Source: Pseudomonadota bacterium (GTDB lineage: Bacteria; Desulfobacterota; Desulfobaccia; Desulfobaccales; 0-14-0-80-60-11). From it: DNA of 7,335 nucleotides. Shown here in pieces: positions 6,079-7,335 of this stretch. Positions within the stretch are counted from its first letter, which is position 1, and every line of letters begins with the position of its first letter. The notes beneath the pieces were generated by a model. The model was not told where the DNA came from. It was given only the letters and a program-made list of their open reading frames with translations, and searched no databases. The DNA lies in NCBI GenBank assembly GCA_018897875.1, contig JAHIKF010000377.1:1-7335 (forward strand). Reading direction: 5' to 3'. The position numbers were made by a program, and so were the translations under genes.

Positions 6079-6138
6079 GGCCAGGGACGGCCGCCCCACC
6101 GCTTTAAGGAAAGTAGTAAGGCGGACCTCGGTGCCCGC
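6079..6138. repeat. Dispersed 59-60 bp repeat (copy G2)
   Basis: It begins GGCCAGGGACGGCC and ends CCTCGGTGCCCGC like copy G1, but its centre (TTTAAGGAAAGTAGTAAG region) differs. It lies in the leader of arnC, 56 bases before its start. Confidence 0.8.
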
Positions 6139-6155
6139 AGCAATTCCAAGATAAT

Positions 6156-6176
6156 GGTGCGCAGTGCGCACCCTAC
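6156..6176. repeat. GTAG-footed short hairpin (REP-like, copy F)
   Basis: On the minus strand it reads GTAG followed by stem GGTGCGC, loop ACT and the complementary arm. It is the sister of copy C, differing by a compensated change in the stem (G-C to C-G) and in the last loop base. Confidence 0.85.
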
Positions 6177-6202
6177 GAAAGACTGATTTTCAGGCGCTCT
6201 TA

Positions 6203-6244
6203 TAAAAAAATAAAAAAAATCCACCGGCGCGTATGGACCGGTGG
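6203..6244 (-). terminator. Rho-independent terminator of rnpB
   Basis: On the minus strand CCACCGG (6244-6238) pairs with CCGGTGG (6227-6221) around a ten-base loop. It is followed by a long T-rich tract, eight Ts, an A, then seven more Ts (about 6219-6204). It begins about a dozen bases past the RNase P RNA 3' end and separates rnpB from arnC. Confidence 0.9.
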
Positions 6245-6256
6245 CCCCAAAGGAGG

Positions 6257-6622
6257 CGCGAAGCAGGCCGTAAGCCGAGTTCTGTCCCGGGTTGCCCCGG
6301 TGATGATCATTCCTCTAGGACCCCGGTTACCCGGGGCCTCCAGCGACCTACCCGGGAGCTTCGGGCGGGCCACCCTCAAACGCTCCCCTATTTGGTCTTG
6401 CTCCAGGTGGGGTTTTCCAAGCCGGCAATGTCGCCACTGCCGCTGGTGAGCTCTTACCTCACCTTTTCACCCTTACCGTGGACGTACCACGGCGGTCTGG
6501 TCTCTGAGGCACTTTCCCTAGGGTTGCCCCCGCTGGGGATTACCCAGCACCCTGCCCTGTGGAGCTCGGACTTTCCTCCGGCGGCCTCAAGGGCGGCCGG
6601 CGATCATCTGGCCTGCTTCGCG
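6257..6622 (-). ncRNA. rnpB: RNase P RNA, bacterial type A
   Basis: This is the catalytic RNA of RNase P, which cuts the 5' leader from pre-tRNAs. The roughly 366-nt RNA is closed by a 13-bp P1 helix, CGCGAAGCAGGCC pairing with 6257-6269. Conserved blocks appear in order on the minus strand: GAGGAAAGTCCGAGCTCC, CAGGGCAGGGTGCTGG, GGGAAAGTGCC, CAGAGACCAGACCGCC, GGTAAGGGTGAAAAGGTG with GGTAAGAGCTCACC, CCAAATAGGGG, the L15-type GGGTAGG that binds the tRNA CCA end, and ACAGAACTCGGCTTAC. P4 forms between AAG-U-CCGAG (bulged U) and CTCGG-CTT. The exact ends are inferred from P1. It follows rnhA by about 55 bases in the same direction and ends at a strong terminator. Confidence 0.97.
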
Positions 6623-6677
6623 ATCCTGTGGAGTAAAAACTTCGGGGTGCGGCGAACCATCACCCCTGATTACTATT

Positions 6678-7256
6678 TTACCTTGCCGCGGCGTTTTGGT
6701 CAATGGCCCGGTTAGCCGCTTCGTCGGCCAGATGGTTTTCCTCCCGGGGCACGTGGGCGATGGTCCAGGCCTCAAATTTTTTCAGGGCGTTGAACGCTTC
6801 CCGCCACAAGGGGATGAGGTGGGGGCTTTTGACCCGGTAACGGCCGGTAAGCTGCTTCACCATGAGTTCGGAATCGGCAAAGATCCGGAGTTTCTGCACC
6901 TCTATCTTCCGGGCCTCGGCGAGGCCCAGGAGCAGGGCCTGATATTCCGCCACATTGTTGGTGGTTTCTCCCAGGTAGCGCCCGGTGTTGACCTGGAGAC
7001 GCCCCTGGGGGTCATGCAAGACTATCCCGGCGCCGGCGGGCCCGGGATTGCCCCGGGAGGCCCCGTCGCAGTGGAGGCGCCAGAAGCCCTCCCCCCGCAC
7101 CCGATAGAGGTCGGCGGCGTCTCGGAACAACTCCTGCAAGGCCTCAGGGGTCAGGTCGAAACGTTCCCGGACCCCGAAGAGGTCCAGTCCCTGGGCCAGC
7201 GCCGCAACAGCTCCGCCATCTGCCCGGTGCACGAGGGCGTCTGCCTGGGCTGCCAT
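6678..7256 (-). CDS. rnhA: Ribonuclease HI family protein with N-terminal helical extension
   Basis: RNase HI cuts the RNA strand of RNA-DNA hybrids. From the ATG at 7256 the protein has 192 residues. The catalytic set is complete: Asp64 in CDGASRGNPG, Glu104 in NNVAEYQALL, Asp128 in FADSELMVKQL and Asp178 in NHLADEAANRA, with a nearby His. About 55 residues precede the domain; LAQGLDLFGVRERFDLTPEA and the following LQELFRDAADLY look like genuine amphipathic helices. The start is uncertain. The frame stays open to the window edge, a GTG at 7322 and a GTG at 7232 are also possible, and GGGGGAG nine bases before 7256 is the best ribosome site. However, the part beyond about 7200 is antisense to a zinc-ribbon reading frame, so the first 15-20 residues may be artefactual. 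It stands directly upstream of rnpB, pairing two RNA-processing functions. Confidence 0.85.
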   Translation of the reverse strand: MAAQADALVHRADGGAVAALAQGLDLFGVRERFDLTPEALQELFRDAADLYRVRGEGFWRLHCDGASRGNPGPAGAGIVLHDPQGRLQVNTGRYLGETTNNVAEYQALLLGLAEARKIEVQKLRIFADSELMVKQLTGRYRVKSPHLIPLWREAFNALKKFEAWTIAHVPREENHLADEAANRAIDQNAAAR

Positions 7257-7335
7257 ATGAACATTCTCCCCCAACAGTTCATCGACCTGCAGAAAGGGCT
7301 GGAGATCCTCCAGTGCCCTCACTGTCAGCGTATTC
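7200..7335 (+). CDS. C-terminal C4 zinc-ribbon fragment (zf-RING_7/DUF164 type), runs off window
   Basis: The plus strand here reads ICPVHEGVCLGCHMNILPQQ followed by FIDLQKGLEILQCPHCQRI. It has the two CxxC knuckles (CLGC and CPHC) and the spacing and wording of the zinc ribbon that ends zf-RING_7/DUF164 coiled-coil proteins. Homology appears to begin near RRNSSAIC at 7200. Upstream the frame stays open, but its translation is low-complexity Gly/Pro-rich text antisense and codon-aligned to rnhA, not the Leu/Glu-rich coiled coil expected before the ribbon. No start codon is identified. It may be a truncated relic, part of a rearranged locus, or one arm of an inverted assembly chimera. The frame has no stop before the window ends. 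Confidence 0.6.

Noticed and set aside
6623..6677. Separate promoter for rnpB between rnhA and rnpB
   Set aside because: The short gap has AT-rich patches such as TTTTTACT but no pair of hexamers with suitable spacing, so I did not call one.
6233..6715. Plus-strand frame of 160 codons over the RNase P RNA
   Set aside because: It lies entirely antisense to a structured RNA gene and its terminator; the open frame is incidental.

Overview
The window looks like a piece of chromosome from a GC-rich Gram-negative bacterium. The L-Ara4N (Arn) lipid A modification genes imply an outer membrane with lipopolysaccharide, the MEP isoprenoid genes and a type A RNase P RNA are bacterial, and the many short GTAG-footed palindromes between genes resemble those I associate with Thermodesulfobacteriota (former Deltaproteobacteria). 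That lineage guess is an inference from style and gene content, not a proof. Both ends of the window cut through coding sequence.

Almost everything reads on the minus strand, so transcription runs from high to low coordinates. From the right: an RNase HI gene (6678-7256) and the RNase P RNA gene rnpB (6257-6622), closed by a clear Rho-independent terminator (6203-6244). Then comes an arn block: arnC (5052-6023), an ArnA-type formyltransferase (3749-4690), an ArnA-type UDP-glucuronate decarboxylase/dehydrogenase (2595-3626) and arnD (1581-2504). It runs by an ATGA overlap into ispD (862-1584), which overlaps ispF (411-884). Last is the start of an HD-domain phosphohydrolase (cut at base 1).

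The arn genes follow the enterobacterial order C-A-D, but the bifunctional ArnA is present as two separate proteins, and neither ArnB (aminotransferase) nor ArnT (lipid A transferase) lies in the window. The encoded steps are: oxidative decarboxylation of UDP-GlcA, N-formylation of UDP-L-Ara4N, transfer to undecaprenyl phosphate, and deformylation of the lipid-linked sugar. IspD and IspF supply isoprenoid precursors, from which the undecaprenyl carrier is ultimately built.

The arn gaps carry palindromic repeats of several families; most have a GTAG tetranucleotide at the foot of a hairpin, the hallmark of REP sequences mobilised by RAYT (TnpA-REP) transposases. One of them supplies the stop codon of the formyltransferase gene. 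The oddest spot is the right edge. The plus strand there encodes a recognisable C-terminal C4 zinc ribbon (zf-RING_7/DUF164 type) antisense to the 5' part of the RNase HI frame, with no room for the rest of that protein. This suggests a rearrangement or an inverted assembly chimera near 7200. I found no CRISPR array, tRNA, transposase gene or defence system, and no convincing new multi-gene system.
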